DNA of 64,000 bases from Cognaticolwellia sediminilitoris. Lineage in GTDB: Bacteria; Pseudomonadota; Gammaproteobacteria; Enterobacterales; Alteromonadaceae. A program made the position numbers and the translations under genes. The stretch is from contig NBOG01000007.1 in assembly GCA_002104535.1 (NCBI GenBank), positions 118,482 to 182,481 on the forward strand, given 5' to 3'. This document shows, one piece after another, positions 8,635-17,292 of this stretch. The notes below the pieces were generated by a model. That model saw only the letters and a list, made by a program, of their open reading frames with translations. It did no database searches and had not been told where the DNA came from. Each line of letters begins with the position of its first letter. Within the stretch, counting starts at the first letter, position 1.

Positions 8635-9291
8635 CTAATCTACACTTTCAGGGTTTTCTCGATAATAGACCATCAATGAACCTGAAACGTTACCAACAAC
8701 CACTTCTTCAATAAATTGATAATCGACATCTTTGAAAAAAGCTTTATATTTTTTACTCGTCGCATAAACAGCAACACCTTCACTTTCAGTATGCTCTGCT
8801 AAAATAGTATTTACAGCGGCCATTAAATAATGACCAAAGCCGTGATGTTGGTGCAATGGATGAATGGCAATAAATGACAACATATGGAATTTTTTTAACG
8901 GCACTGCTGCTAAAACAACCTTTTCCTTTTCAATCATTTGTTTTGTACCGAAATATCCAGCACCTAGTAACATTTTTAAACGCCAATGCCAAAAACGCTC
9001 CGATGAAACGCCCTCTTCAGGGTTATTTAAGCAAGCAACGCCTACCATAGTTTCACCTAAATATAGGCCAATCATGGGTTGTTTAGCTTGCCAAAAAGCA
9101 TTTAGTTCTTCACGAATAGCGGCACGGAGACGTTGTTCATAATCAATTTTATCTGCAGCAAATATTTCTAAAAACACCGGATCATCATGATACGCTTGAT
9201 AAAGTAATGAAGCGGCTAGTTTCAAATCTTCAGCCGAAAGGTAGGCAGCTTTTATATCGACATTGCTTTTATCTACAGCTGGTGATGACAT
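8635..9291 (-). CDS. GNAT family N-acetyltransferase
   Basis: A 218-residue acetyltransferase. The acetyl-CoA binding motif A is visible near residues 137-157 (FIAIHPLHQHHGFGHYLMAA; the Q-x-x-G-x-G/A loop appears as HHGFGH). It is followed by VAVYATSKKYKAFFKDVDYQ, typical of GNAT motif B. The substrate cannot be told from the sequence. It stands alone, with no operon partner. Confidence 0.85.
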   Translation of the reverse strand: MSSPAVDKSNVDIKAAYLSAEDLKLAASLLYQAYHDDPVFLEIFAADKIDYEQRLRAAIREELNAFWQAKQPMIGLYLGETMVGVACLNNPEEGVSSERFWHWRLKMLLGAGYFGTKQMIEKEKVVLAAVPLKKFHMLSFIAIHPLHQHHGFGHYLMAAVNTILAEHTESEGVAVYATSKKYKAFFKDVDYQFIEEVVVGNVSGSLMVYYRENPESVD

Positions 9292-9444
9292 CTAGTAACC
9301 CTCTTGTATGGAAAAATTATTATTATTTTGATCAGTTCACCATATCAGGATAGTTGAAATCAGGTCAAACTTAATTCATTAACGCAAGGTTGAACGAGGT
9401 CAACCTTGCGTTAACTCAACAATACAAGACAACGTATTATGTTA

Positions 9445-10290
9445 TTAATTTAATTGACTATGTTGATTTGATTTTACTAAACGTCCTTTCATTGTAAGCA
9501 TAAAAAGAAGACCTAATAACCAACTAATGCCGCCTGAATGCTCGCTATACTCTATAACTTCAATGTATTCAGGATCGTAGTCACTACTTTCTAGTGGCAA
9601 TGCATAAAGTTCATTACTGTCATTTGAACTATAAGTTGCTACAACGTCGTTAAAACCGACTTCATATAAATCAATTAGCACATCGTAATGCTCCGTTATA
9701 TAGCCAGAATCAAGCAAAGTAACGACTTCAAATTCATCTTCTGTGTCTTCTCCTGTAATTACAAAGTCATCCGTTGAATAGAATAACGTCCAAGGGCCTC
9801 CGTTTTTACTTAAATATAAATCAGCATAAACAACCGCCTGTTCACCATAAATTGGGGATAATATATCTGCATCAAAAGTCACACTGAAGCTCTGATAATA
9901 TCCATCATTATCAATATCCTCAATTAATTGCGCGAAACCTGAGTATATTGAAAAAGTATGATGATAGTTTGTGGTCGCTGTCGTGTTAGAGCCTAGCGGT
10001 TGATCCAAAGACTTATCTTGTACTTCACTTAAAGTTAAAACTTGCTCTCTATTCATACCGCGAAGTTTCTGATTTCGTTGGCTTGGGTTCTTTTTAACGT
10101 GTTCTTGTATATTTTTTTGACTGGTGTCATTGCTAAGCATGTTACTTTTCAACCCCGCGATTGAATAACTACTCATCGCATTGTCGGTTGGAGTTTGACC
10201 AAGAGACGCTTGACTGACAAGTATTAACCCCAGAGCTAAATTACGAGTGATTTTTTTATTTAAGTTTTTATTTAGTGTTAAAGTAAACAT
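9445..10290 (-). CDS. secreted surface protein with GlyGly-CTERM-like tail (possible choice-of-anchor H family)
   Basis: The frame opens at 10323, but the Met at 10290 has a strong ribosome site (TGGAGGT) and begins a normal signal peptide, so I choose it (281 residues). After the signal (about 1-33) comes a linker and a beta-rich domain with acidic Asp/Glu runs. The C-terminus has SGGISWLLGLLFMLTMKGRL: a Gly-Gly motif, a hydrophobic stretch and basic residues, the layout of rhombosortase-processed tails. The family name is a tentative recall. It is divergent from the PepSY/two-component operon and may share its regulatory box. Confidence 0.6.
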   Translation of the reverse strand: MFTLTLNKNLNKKITRNLALGLILVSQASLGQTPTDNAMSSYSIAGLKSNMLSNDTSQKNIQEHVKKNPSQRNQKLRGMNREQVLTLSEVQDKSLDQPLGSNTTATTNYHHTFSIYSGFAQLIEDIDNDGYYQSFSVTFDADILSPIYGEQAVVYADLYLSKNGGPWTLFYSTDDFVITGEDTEDEFEVVTLLDSGYITEHYDVLIDLYEVGFNDVVATYSSNDSNELYALPLESSDYDPEYIEVIEYSEHSGGISWLLGLLFMLTMKGRLVKSNQHSQLN

Positions 10291-10408
10291 AAGTACAACC
10301 TCCATATAGAATATGGCTATCATTTAACATCAGGCTTGCTGAACCGAAACTGAACACTTTAGTTTTGAATTTTTATTTAATGCTCAAGCCAATTTTCAGA
10401 CTCACTTT

Positions 10409-10442
10409 CGTTCAGAAAGCATTCAGCTTAGTGCTTTATACT
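10409..10442 (+). promoter_or_regulatory. direct-repeat regulator box with -10, upstream of the PepSY-RR-HK operon
   Basis: GTTCAG-AAAGC-ATTCAG (10410-10426) is a hexamer-N5-hexamer direct repeat, the architecture bound by OmpR/PhoP-type regulators. A -10-like TATACT (10437-10442) starts 10 nt after it, as in PhoP-activated promoters where the box replaces the -35. The longer 10409-10430 segment matches 12951-12972 at 19 of 22 positions. The likely ligand is the OmpR-family regulator encoded at 10828 (inference). Confidence 0.65.
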
Positions 10443-10512
10443 AGGAGTCACTTGGATTAAGGTCACCATTCTTTTACACTGTTTGTTAATGACGATTTAA
10501 CTAGGGAATACA

Positions 10513-10824
10513 ATGAATAAACAATTATTTATGCTAAGCGTAATTACTTCACTAATAGCAGGCCCTGTGCACGCTAAAATTGAGGTTTCGCCAAATAGTT
10601 TGATGATTGTAAAAGCTGCCTACGGCCAAGCAAGTCAAGGCAAGTCAATAAGTGCTCAGCAAGCTGCCAGAATCGTCAAAAACAAGTACGGCGGTAAAGT
10701 TTTAAAAGTTAGTAATAGCGGCTCTAAAAATAGCCCTGGTTATCGGGTTAAATTATTAAAAGACAATGGTCATGTAATTTCGGTCTTTGTTGACGCTAAA
10801 TCTGGCCGGGTATCAGGACATTAA
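10513..10824 (+). CDS. periplasmic PepSY-domain protein
   Basis: A 103-residue protein with a signal peptide (cleavage probably after VHA, residues 20-22) and a PepSY-type domain (AARIVKNKYGGKVLKVSNSG, then GYRVKLLKDNGHVISVFVDA, ending SGRVSGH). PepSY proteins encoded next to two-component systems often modulate the sensor or periplasmic proteases. Its stop is 3 bp from the response regulator start, so it is the first gene of a PepSY-RR-HK operon. Confidence 0.85.
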   Translation: MNKQLFMLSVITSLIAGPVHAKIEVSPNSLMIVKAAYGQASQGKSISAQQAARIVKNKYGGKVLKVSNSGSKNSPGYRVKLLKDNGHVISVFVDAKSGRVSGH

Positions 10825-10827
10825 CTT

Positions 10828-11511
10828 ATGCGCATTTTACTTATTGAAGACGATGCTAACTTGCAACAACATGTTAAAGAGCACCTAATAAAGGCTAAAT
10901 ATAGTGTTGATGTTGCAAGTGATGGTGAGTCTGGCTTATTTCAAGGCCAAGAATTTCCCTACGATGCTGCCATTATAGATCTAGGGTTACCCAAATTAGA
11001 TGGCGTGAGTGTTGTTAAATCATTACGAGAACAAGGTTTTTCATTTCCTATATTAATACTTACGGCTCGTGGAAGTTGGCAAGACAAAGTATCTGGACTT
11101 GATGCGGGTGCAGACGATTATTTAACTAAACCTTTTCACATAGAAGAGCTACTCGCTCGATTAAATGCATTAATCAGACGCAGTGCCGGACAAGCAAGTC
11201 CACTGATTGAGAACGGTCCATTTGCCATTAACACTGCTAGCATGCAAGTAAGCGTTAATCAGCAAGTTATTTCACTAAGCAGTTATGAATACAAATTATT
11301 TGAGTATCTTATGCATCATTTAGGTGAGGTAAAATCAAAATCAGAACTTACTGAGCATATTTACGATCAAGACTTTGACTTAGACTCTAATGTCATAGAA
11401 GTTTTTATTCGTCGTTTACGCAAAAAACTTGATCCTGACAACCAGTATAAATTCATTGAAACCTTGCGTGGCCAAGGGTATTTATTAAAAGACTTAACAC
11501 CAAGTATTTAA
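10828..11511 (+). CDS. OmpR-family response regulator (PhoP/QseB-like)
   Basis: A 227-residue protein of standard length. The receiver (1-115) has E7-D8-D9, phospho-acceptor Asp51 in AIIDLGLPKLD, and Lys in YLTKPF. The C-terminal winged helix (about 130-223) has SSYEYKLFEYLMHH and VIEVFIRRLRKKLDP, ending RGQGYLL. It sits between its PepSY partner and its kinase. By resemblance it belongs to the PhoP/PmrA/QseB group. Two GTTCAG-N5-RTTCAG boxes nearby are its likely operators, suggesting autoregulation. Confidence 0.92.
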   Translation: MRILLIEDDANLQQHVKEHLIKAKYSVDVASDGESGLFQGQEFPYDAAIIDLGLPKLDGVSVVKSLREQGFSFPILILTARGSWQDKVSGLDAGADDYLTKPFHIEELLARLNALIRRSAGQASPLIENGPFAINTASMQVSVNQQVISLSSYEYKLFEYLMHHLGEVKSKSELTEHIYDQDFDLDSNVIEVFIRRLRKKLDPDNQYKFIETLRGQGYLLKDLTPSI

Positions 11512-11539
11512 CTAACATTTTAGCTAGACAAGGTAATTA

Positions 11540-12925
11540 TTGTTGTTCAACTCTCTGAAAACGTCCTTAAACTCATTAAAAACAAGAGTGCTGTTCAGTG
11601 CTTTGTTGATGATCTTTATCTTATTGCCAATTGTCGGCTTAATTATTAGTAACGCCTTTGAAAAACATATGATTTCCAGTGTACAAAATGAGCTTTCGGC
11701 TTATTCTTACTCTATTTTAGCAATAATAGAAGTAGACGATAACAGCTTAATAATGCCTGAACTACTTTTAGAAAATCAATTTAATGTCAGCCAATCAGGT
11801 TTATATGCGGTACTCACAACGCCCAATAGCATTGAGGAAAATAGCCTCTCAAATCAATCATTATCAATTGCAAACAAACTTTGGAGTTCACAATCATTAT
11901 TATCTAGCTGGCAAGCTGAAAATTTTCAACAACCTAATTTAGGGAAAAGTGCTTTTTACCAAGCAGATATCGAAGCTCAACCCCACTTTGTTTATAGTTT
12001 AAGTGTCAGTTATGGCTCAGAAAGCCAGCCATTTCCGATGACCTTGCATATCATCAAGCAACAAGATGATTTAAAGCAAATGATGGCTGAATTTCATCGT
12101 CAATTATTAATAGGACTAGCAGGTTTAATGCTAATACTTTTAATGGTGCAATACTTGTGGTCTATCTGGACATTAAAACCTTTAATGGTATTGCGTTCAG
12201 AACTGAGTGATGTAGAAAAAGGTAAAAGCGATCGCTTAACCGGTATTTACCCTACTGAATTGAGCCAAGTTACTGAGCAATTGAACTTATTGCTTAATGC
12301 TGAGCAACAACAACGTCAGCGCTATCGTAATGCTTTATCTGATTTAGCGCATAGCTTAAAAACGCCTCTTGCTGTAATGCAAACAGAACCAGAAATGTCT
12401 GCACTGGCTCAAGAGCAAATTACCATTATCAATACGATTATCGAACACCAGTTACGTAAAGCTCAAAGTGCTGGGCAATCCTCTTGGCATTTAGGGACAT
12501 CAGTCAGCCCCATAGCCAATAAATTGATTAATAGTTTAGAAAAAATATATCGTGATAAAGCGATTGTTTTTAATTTAAATATCACTCCGGAGTCAACATT
12601 TAAAGGCGATGAAGCCGACCTACTAGAGATATTAGGCAACCTACTTGATAACGCATGCAAAGCTGCAGTAAAGCGCGTACATTTAACGATTGAGCAAGAT
12701 AGTCAGAACTTAGCTATTATTATTGAGGATGACGGCGTGGGAATTGACCCTATTCTGCGAGCAGAAATTTTACAACGAGGAACCAGAGCAGATACTTATC
12801 AACAAGGACACGGAATTGGTTTAGCCATTGTTAGAGATTTGGTTAATAGTTACCAAGGCAGCTTAGTTATTGACGCTTCAGAGCAGTTAAATGGCGCTAA
12901 ATTCAGTATCAATTTCCCATTATAA
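11540..12925 (+). CDS. PhoQ-like sensor histidine kinase
   Basis: A 461-residue protein with a TTG start (AAGGT at 11530-11534 is the ribosome site; a second TTG follows directly). It has two membrane helices (about 17-37 and 187-209) flanking a 150-residue periplasmic sensor, then a HAMP-like linker. The H-box DLAHSLKTPLAVMQ places phospho-His271. The ATPase has N-box NLLDNACKAA, DDGVGID and GHGIGLAIVRDLV. The layout and H-box resemble PhoQ. It is co-transcribed with the response regulator 28 bp upstream. Confidence 0.9.
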   Translation: MLFNSLKTSLNSLKTRVLFSALLMIFILLPIVGLIISNAFEKHMISSVQNELSAYSYSILAIIEVDDNSLIMPELLLENQFNVSQSGLYAVLTTPNSIEENSLSNQSLSIANKLWSSQSLLSSWQAENFQQPNLGKSAFYQADIEAQPHFVYSLSVSYGSESQPFPMTLHIIKQQDDLKQMMAEFHRQLLIGLAGLMLILLMVQYLWSIWTLKPLMVLRSELSDVEKGKSDRLTGIYPTELSQVTEQLNLLLNAEQQQRQRYRNALSDLAHSLKTPLAVMQTEPEMSALAQEQITIINTIIEHQLRKAQSAGQSSWHLGTSVSPIANKLINSLEKIYRDKAIVFNLNITPESTFKGDEADLLEILGNLLDNACKAAVKRVHLTIEQDSQNLAIIIEDDGVGIDPILRAEILQRGTRADTYQQGHGIGLAIVRDLVNSYQGSLVIDASEQLNGAKFSINFPL

Positions 12926-12950
12926 AAATTAATTTTCCACTTTAATTTAT

Positions 12951-12985
12951 CGTTCAGCAAGCGTTCAGTTTACATTGGTTAATAT
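12951..12985 (+). promoter_or_regulatory. second regulator box with -10, upstream of the DUF3300 gene
   Basis: GTTCAG-CAAGC-GTTCAG (12952-12968) is followed after 11 nt by TAATAT (12980-12985), the same arrangement as the box at 10409. It puts the DUF3300 gene at 13067 under probable control of the adjacent two-component system. Confidence 0.65.
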
Positions 12986-13066
12986 TGCAGTCATCACTTA
13001 GAAAGTCACCAAATCTATTTAGGCTCTGGTGGCCTTTTAATCATTTAAAATGTAAGGAGTGGCATC

Positions 13067-14542
13067 ATGCAAAAAGTTAACGTTAAGAGGTCGATAAACT
13101 ACTTAATCCTATCGCTATCAAGTGCTTTATTTGCAAATACAAGCATGGCTAACGATAACAACAATGTAAATAACTACGCGACTAATGGTAGCTCTAGTAA
13201 TATTGAGCAAGTTCAAAACGATAAGCAGTTTACTGATGCAGAGTTAGCACAAATGCTTGCTCCTATTGCTTTGTATCCCGATACATTACTTAGCCATATC
13301 CTGATTGCCACAACATATCCAATCGAAGTAGTCGATGCCGAGCGTTGGTTAAATAAGAATCAAAATCTAAGCGCTCAACAAGTAGCTGATGCAGCAGAAG
13401 AAAAAGACTGGGACCCTAGCATTAAAGCGTTATTGCCCTTCCCGAATATTCTTAAAAAATTAAGCGAAGATTTACACTGGATGCGCAGTTTGGGCGATGC
13501 ATTTTTAGAAGATGAAGCTCAAGTACTTGCTAGTGTGCAAGCATTAAGACAAAAAGCCGACCAAGCAGGCAATCTTGAAAATATGGATAATGTAAAGGTG
13601 GTTAGAGACACTCAAACCATTATTATTGAGTCAAGAGAGCCCAATATCATTTATGTACCTTATTATGATACGCGAGTTGTTTATGGCCGTTGGGGGTGGT
13701 CACACTACCCACCAGTATATTGGCATCAACCAACTCACTTTGCACATCATCATGGCCCTTACTATTGGCATAACCCAGTACACTTAAGCATTGGTCTATT
13801 TTTTGGTGCCGTGCATTGGAACAACCACCATGTTGTGGTTCATCAACATAAATCACGTTATTACAAACGCCATAGTAATAAAAAAGTATCAAGAAGTTAT
13901 CAAGCACAACGCTGGCAGCATAACCCTAACCGTAGAAAAGGGGTCGCTTATAGAACAACACATACGCAGAAAAAATATCGTAGCCACACGCCTAGTGTGC
14001 AACAACATAACGTGGTGCGAGCTAACCAAAAATACCAGTTAAATAATCACAAAAACTTTAATAAATCGAGTAGCCATAAGCAGCAAAACCTAAAGCATAA
14101 GCTTCAAGTTAACCGGGCTGTTAAAATTGATCAGCATAGAAACAATAAAAACGCTCATGCTAAAGCTGTGGACAATAAAAAATCGAAATGGCGTCATATA
14201 GAAGAAGACAATAGACGCGATAACCGTACGGTAAATAACGCTCAAGCTACTAGTGCTAAAACAAAGCAATATGTGAATAAGCATAATAGGGTTAACGAAC
14301 GTTTAAGCGAAGACAGGCACACACAAAAACGCCCTGAGACGAAGGATTTTAATAATTCGCCAAGTGTCGTCACAGATAAAAGCTATAGTAAAAATATCAG
14401 CTCGCCAAAGCCTGATTATAAAGAAAGTCACCGGGCAACGAAGGCAAAGAGAGTGGATAGAAGTTCTACACGAAAAAACAGTAGTCATAAAAGCACCCGA
14501 AGTACCAGAGAACATCAAGGTAGATCGAAGCAACATAATTAG
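13067..14542 (+). CDS. DUF3300 protein with basic low-complexity C-terminus
   Basis: A 491-residue exported protein. The signal peptide is residues 1-28. The DUF3300 domain (about 55-235) has LAPIALYPDTLLSHILIA, EEKDWDPSIKALLPFP and PNIIYVPYYDTRVVYGRWGW, then a His/Trp/Tyr-rich segment. From about residue 250 the protein is a long disordered tail rich in Lys, Arg, His, Asn and Ser, so the protein is strongly basic. The function of DUF3300 is unknown. The promoter box links it to the PepSY-RR-HK operon, so it is a likely envelope-stress output. Confidence 0.85.
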   Translation: MQKVNVKRSINYLILSLSSALFANTSMANDNNNVNNYATNGSSSNIEQVQNDKQFTDAELAQMLAPIALYPDTLLSHILIATTYPIEVVDAERWLNKNQNLSAQQVADAAEEKDWDPSIKALLPFPNILKKLSEDLHWMRSLGDAFLEDEAQVLASVQALRQKADQAGNLENMDNVKVVRDTQTIIIESREPNIIYVPYYDTRVVYGRWGWSHYPPVYWHQPTHFAHHHGPYYWHNPVHLSIGLFFGAVHWNNHHVVVHQHKSRYYKRHSNKKVSRSYQAQRWQHNPNRRKGVAYRTTHTQKKYRSHTPSVQQHNVVRANQKYQLNNHKNFNKSSSHKQQNLKHKLQVNRAVKIDQHRNNKNAHAKAVDNKKSKWRHIEEDNRRDNRTVNNAQATSAKTKQYVNKHNRVNERLSEDRHTQKRPETKDFNNSPSVVTDKSYSKNISSPKPDYKESHRATKAKRVDRSSTRKNSSHKSTRSTREHQGRSKQHN

Positions 14543-14591
14543 TAGTGAATTATTAGCCGCTAGTTTATTTACAATAACTTAAGTGAAATTT

Positions 14592-14630
14592 AAAAGAGGC
14601 AATATCAAATCATGATATTGCCTCTTTTCT
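14592..14630. terminator. bidirectional terminator between DUF3300 and DUF3192 genes
   Basis: A 16-bp perfect stem (AAAAGAGGCAATATCA at 14592-14607 with 14613-14628) and a 5-nt loop, with T-rich sequence on each strand. It serves the plus-strand DUF3300 gene and possibly the converging DUF3192 gene. Confidence 0.85.
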
Positions 14631-14676
14631 ATATAATGTTTATGAGCTAATTTATCACTAAAAAACTCGTGACAAT

Positions 14677-14718
14677 CTTGCTCTATCGCCCTTGCTCTAT
14701 CGCCCTTGCTCTATCGCC
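14677..14718. repeat. 14-bp tandem repeat, three copies, at the 3' end of a DUF3192 gene
   Basis: CTTGCTCTATCGCC is repeated perfectly three times (14677-14690, 14691-14704, 14705-14718). The minus-strand DUF3192 reading frame ends inside the array, and its last residues (IEQGR) and stop codon are read from repeat sequence. Confidence 0.9.
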
Positions 14719-15053
14719 GTCAGTGCATTGTTAACAAAAATCATTTTTGTACATTCATCTTTAGTGGTAAGGCCATCTTTATGTAAACGATGAGTACGAT
14801 AGTAAAGGACATTAACGGTTTTACCATCATCTAAGTATGTTTCATTAAAGTCTGCTACTCCCATTTCCCGAGAAACGTCAGAAAGTGTGCGATTTAGTTG
14901 AATACCGGCAATTTTTTTTCTATTTTCATATTCTCTATCTTCAAAATGTGCCGAGCTAGACTTTCCATCTTCCCCGCCAACAGCAATAACGCAACCTGTT
15001 AAGCCTAATGTTAATGGTGCCAATACGATTAGTGCTAATATAGATTTTTTCAT
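14697..15053 (-). CDS. DUF3192 family lipoprotein
   Basis: A 118-residue predicted lipoprotein (signal peptide 1-20, lipobox LTGC with Cys21). The core NRTLSDVSREMGVADFNETY and YYRTHRLHKDGLTTKDECTKMIFVNNALTAIE is the DUF3192 family, related in size and layout to small outer-membrane SmpA/OmlA-like lipoproteins (weak inference). A paralogue lies at 21318. The 3' end runs into a tandem repeat that may have changed the C-terminus by a few residues. Confidence 0.82.
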   Translation of the reverse strand: MKKSILALIVLAPLTLGLTGCVIAVGGEDGKSSSAHFEDREYENRKKIAGIQLNRTLSDVSREMGVADFNETYLDDGKTVNVLYYRTHRLHKDGLTTKDECTKMIFVNNALTAIEQGR

Positions 15054-15232
15054 TTTATTTATCTCTTAGTAAAAGTAATTATGTGCTTATCTACGCTCTT
15101 ATTAGCAAAAGCCAAACCACTTTCGTAACTATTTGATTATAATAAAGATAAAAAAATACAGTTAAAATAAACAAAGACAATAATAGTGTTTTTCGCTAAA
15201 ATATTGTCTCTTTAACACTTAAGGTATGCATT

Positions 15233-15562
15233 ATGACTATATCGGATGAAATTGCTATCATCGCCAACAAACTTGCAAATGAAGGTAAAACCCCAAGTGT
15301 TGCGTTAATAAAAAGTCAGTTAAATAGAGCCGTGCCATTACCTAGTATTATTGCCGTTTTAAAAACGTGGCAACATGATCCTAAATTTATACAAGCTGAG
15401 CGACAGAAAGTGACAAAGGACACAACGAAGCAAGTGCAACCAAGTAGTGAGATAAGTCTACTGATTGCACAAGCAATAGCTCCGCTTGAAAAAGAAATTA
15501 AAGAGCTTAAACAACAAGTAAGACTATTGTTAGAAAATCAACCTGTTCATAAGAAAAAGTAA
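15233..15562 (+). CDS. small protein with KfrA-like N-terminus and C-terminal coiled coil
   Basis: A 109-residue protein. The N-terminal 45 residues (DEIAIIANKLANEGKTPSVA and IKSQLNRAVPLP) resemble the helical DNA-binding N-domain of KfrA-type proteins. Residues 80-102 (IAPLEKEIKELKQQVRLLLE) form a coiled coil. It is convergent with syd. The KfrA-like call is from pattern recall, so DNA binding is an inference. Confidence 0.55.
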   Translation: MTISDEIAIIANKLANEGKTPSVALIKSQLNRAVPLPSIIAVLKTWQHDPKFIQAERQKVTKDTTKQVQPSSEISLLIAQAIAPLEKEIKELKQQVRLLLENQPVHKKK

Positions 15563-15582
15563 ATGATTACCTGAAAATAAAG

Positions 15583-16164
15583 TTAGTGAATTTCTAATGC
15601 TTTAGGAGGAATTCTTGGTGTCAATTGCGTCAAAAATTCAGCTAATGAATCAGCGATTTTTTTATGAGGTTCACAACCAACCTTTTCTACCCAAACTGAG
15701 CCAGACTCATTATCTATAGATAGAATATGATCATCGTCATCAGTCATAGCAAAAAATACTGTCAACTTTTGCTTTAACTTTGTTTTCATCAAAATATGGC
15801 CAATAATATTTTCTTGCAAGCGTTCAAAATCTTTTATGTTCCAAGCAAACAGTAATGATAGATCACCTTCAGTACAGTTTGCGTCTAAACTATCGCTAAA
15901 CATGGTCGTAAAATATTGTTTGATATCTGCATGTAAACTAATTTCCAAGGCTGATTCAACATTATCAAAACTCAACGGCCCATCAACTTTTATCGGGCAC
16001 CATAAAGAAAACACATCCTCATGAATCCCCTGTTCACAAACCGATGGCCAATCTTCAATTGTCTCAGTGATCGGTAAATGTTGAAACCGTTGTTGATAGG
16101 CTTGTAAATAATCTTGAGAAAAACTCCATACAAGTTCATTTAACGTATTATTTGATATTTTCAT
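15583..16164 (-). CDS. syd: Syd, SecY-interacting protein
   Basis: A 193-residue acidic protein matching E. coli Syd along its length (WSVCEQ-like N-terminus, ADIKQYFTTMFSDSLDANCT, DFERLQENIIGHILMKTKLK, IADSLAEFLTQLTP). Syd binds SecY at the cytoplasmic face of the inner membrane and is thought to check translocon integrity. It is divergent from queF with a 75-bp gap, the same neighbours as in E. coli. Confidence 0.92.
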   Translation of the reverse strand: MKISNNTLNELVWSFSQDYLQAYQQRFQHLPITETIEDWPSVCEQGIHEDVFSLWCPIKVDGPLSFDNVESALEISLHADIKQYFTTMFSDSLDANCTEGDLSLLFAWNIKDFERLQENIIGHILMKTKLKQKLTVFFAMTDDDDHILSIDNESGSVWVEKVGCEPHKKIADSLAEFLTQLTPRIPPKALEIH

Positions 16165-16239
16165 CTAACGACTAATTCCTATAAAATAAAGAAAAACATA
16201 AATCAGCATTGTTACCATCAGAGAAGAAGCGACTCAAAA

Positions 16240-17091
16240 ATGAGCACTTATACAAACGCAAAAGAGTTAAGCAATTTAGCACTCGGAAAAGCAACAAGTT
16301 ATTGCAGTCAATATAACCCAGAACTGTTACAAGCGGTACCCAGAAGCTTAAATAGAGACTCTTTAGAGTTAACATCCAAGAACCTGCCTTTTTCAGGAGA
16401 AGATGTTTGGTACGGCTATGAACTTTCATGGCTAAATGCTAAAGGAAAGCCTGTTGTAGCAGTGGCTGAATTTATTTTTCCTTGCACTAGTCCTAACATT
16501 GTCGAATCAAAATCATTTAAGTTGTACTTAAATAGTTTTAACCAAACGTCTTTTTCTTCTTGGCAGCAAGTTGAAGATGCGCTGATTAAAGATTTATCCG
16601 CTACTGCGGGGGCTAAAGCGTCAGTGAAACTATTCCCAGTTAATGACTGCCCCGCACTGTCACTGCCAACTGACACGGCACTTTGTATCGATGACTTAGA
16701 TATTGAAGTCAATCAATATCAATTAACTCCTGAAATTTTAACAACAGCCCATAAAACTAATGCAGAGTCTGTCGATGAATATCTAGTCTGCCACTTATTA
16801 AAATCTAATTGTTTGATCACCAATCAGCCAGATTGGGCAAGCATTTATATAAAATACAGTGGTAAAAAAATATGCCATGAAAGCTTATTGAAATATTTAA
16901 TATCATTTCGTCAACATAATGAATTTCATGAGCAGTGTGTTGAACGCATATTTTGTGATATCCGCAATTTTTGCATGATTGAACACTTGTCAGTATTCGC
17001 AAGATACACACGCCGCGGTGGATTAGACATTAATCCTTTTCGCTCAACCACCGATGAAAAAGCGCCAAAGTTAAGGACACTAAGGCAGTAA
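16240..17091 (+). CDS. queF: QueF, NADPH-dependent 7-cyano-7-deazaguanine reductase
   Basis: A 283-residue protein of the long, two-lobed QueF type. The catalytic pair is visible as Cys191 and Asp198 in SNCLITNQPDW, and the QueF motif ESKSFKLYLNSFNQ is present, as is the C-terminal ARYTRRGGLDINPFRS. It reduces preQ0 to preQ1 in queuosine synthesis. It is divergent from syd. No preQ1 riboswitch was recognised in the short leader. Confidence 0.95.
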   Translation: MSTYTNAKELSNLALGKATSYCSQYNPELLQAVPRSLNRDSLELTSKNLPFSGEDVWYGYELSWLNAKGKPVVAVAEFIFPCTSPNIVESKSFKLYLNSFNQTSFSSWQQVEDALIKDLSATAGAKASVKLFPVNDCPALSLPTDTALCIDDLDIEVNQYQLTPEILTTAHKTNAESVDEYLVCHLLKSNCLITNQPDWASIYIKYSGKKICHESLLKYLISFRQHNEFHEQCVERIFCDIRNFCMIEHLSVFARYTRRGGLDINPFRSTTDEKAPKLRTLRQ

Positions 17092-17292
17092 TACAAAATA
17101 ATGCATAATTTTTAAGCAAGTATGTGTTATATATGCAGTTCTACTAGCTTTTTACCCTCTTACGTTTATTATTAGAAGATAATAAACATATAACTTCCCA
17201 CTGATATGGAAGTTTACTGTTTTGAGAGTGTATATACTGCACAATACTTTAGCTTTCAATACTGATTATCTGACATTTAAGGAAGATTTATT

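Noticed and set aside
13791..14536. Several overlapping frames across the DUF3300 tail on both strands
   Set aside because: Low-complexity, Lys/Asn-rich DNA opens extra frames; the DUF3300 frame has the signal peptide and domain.
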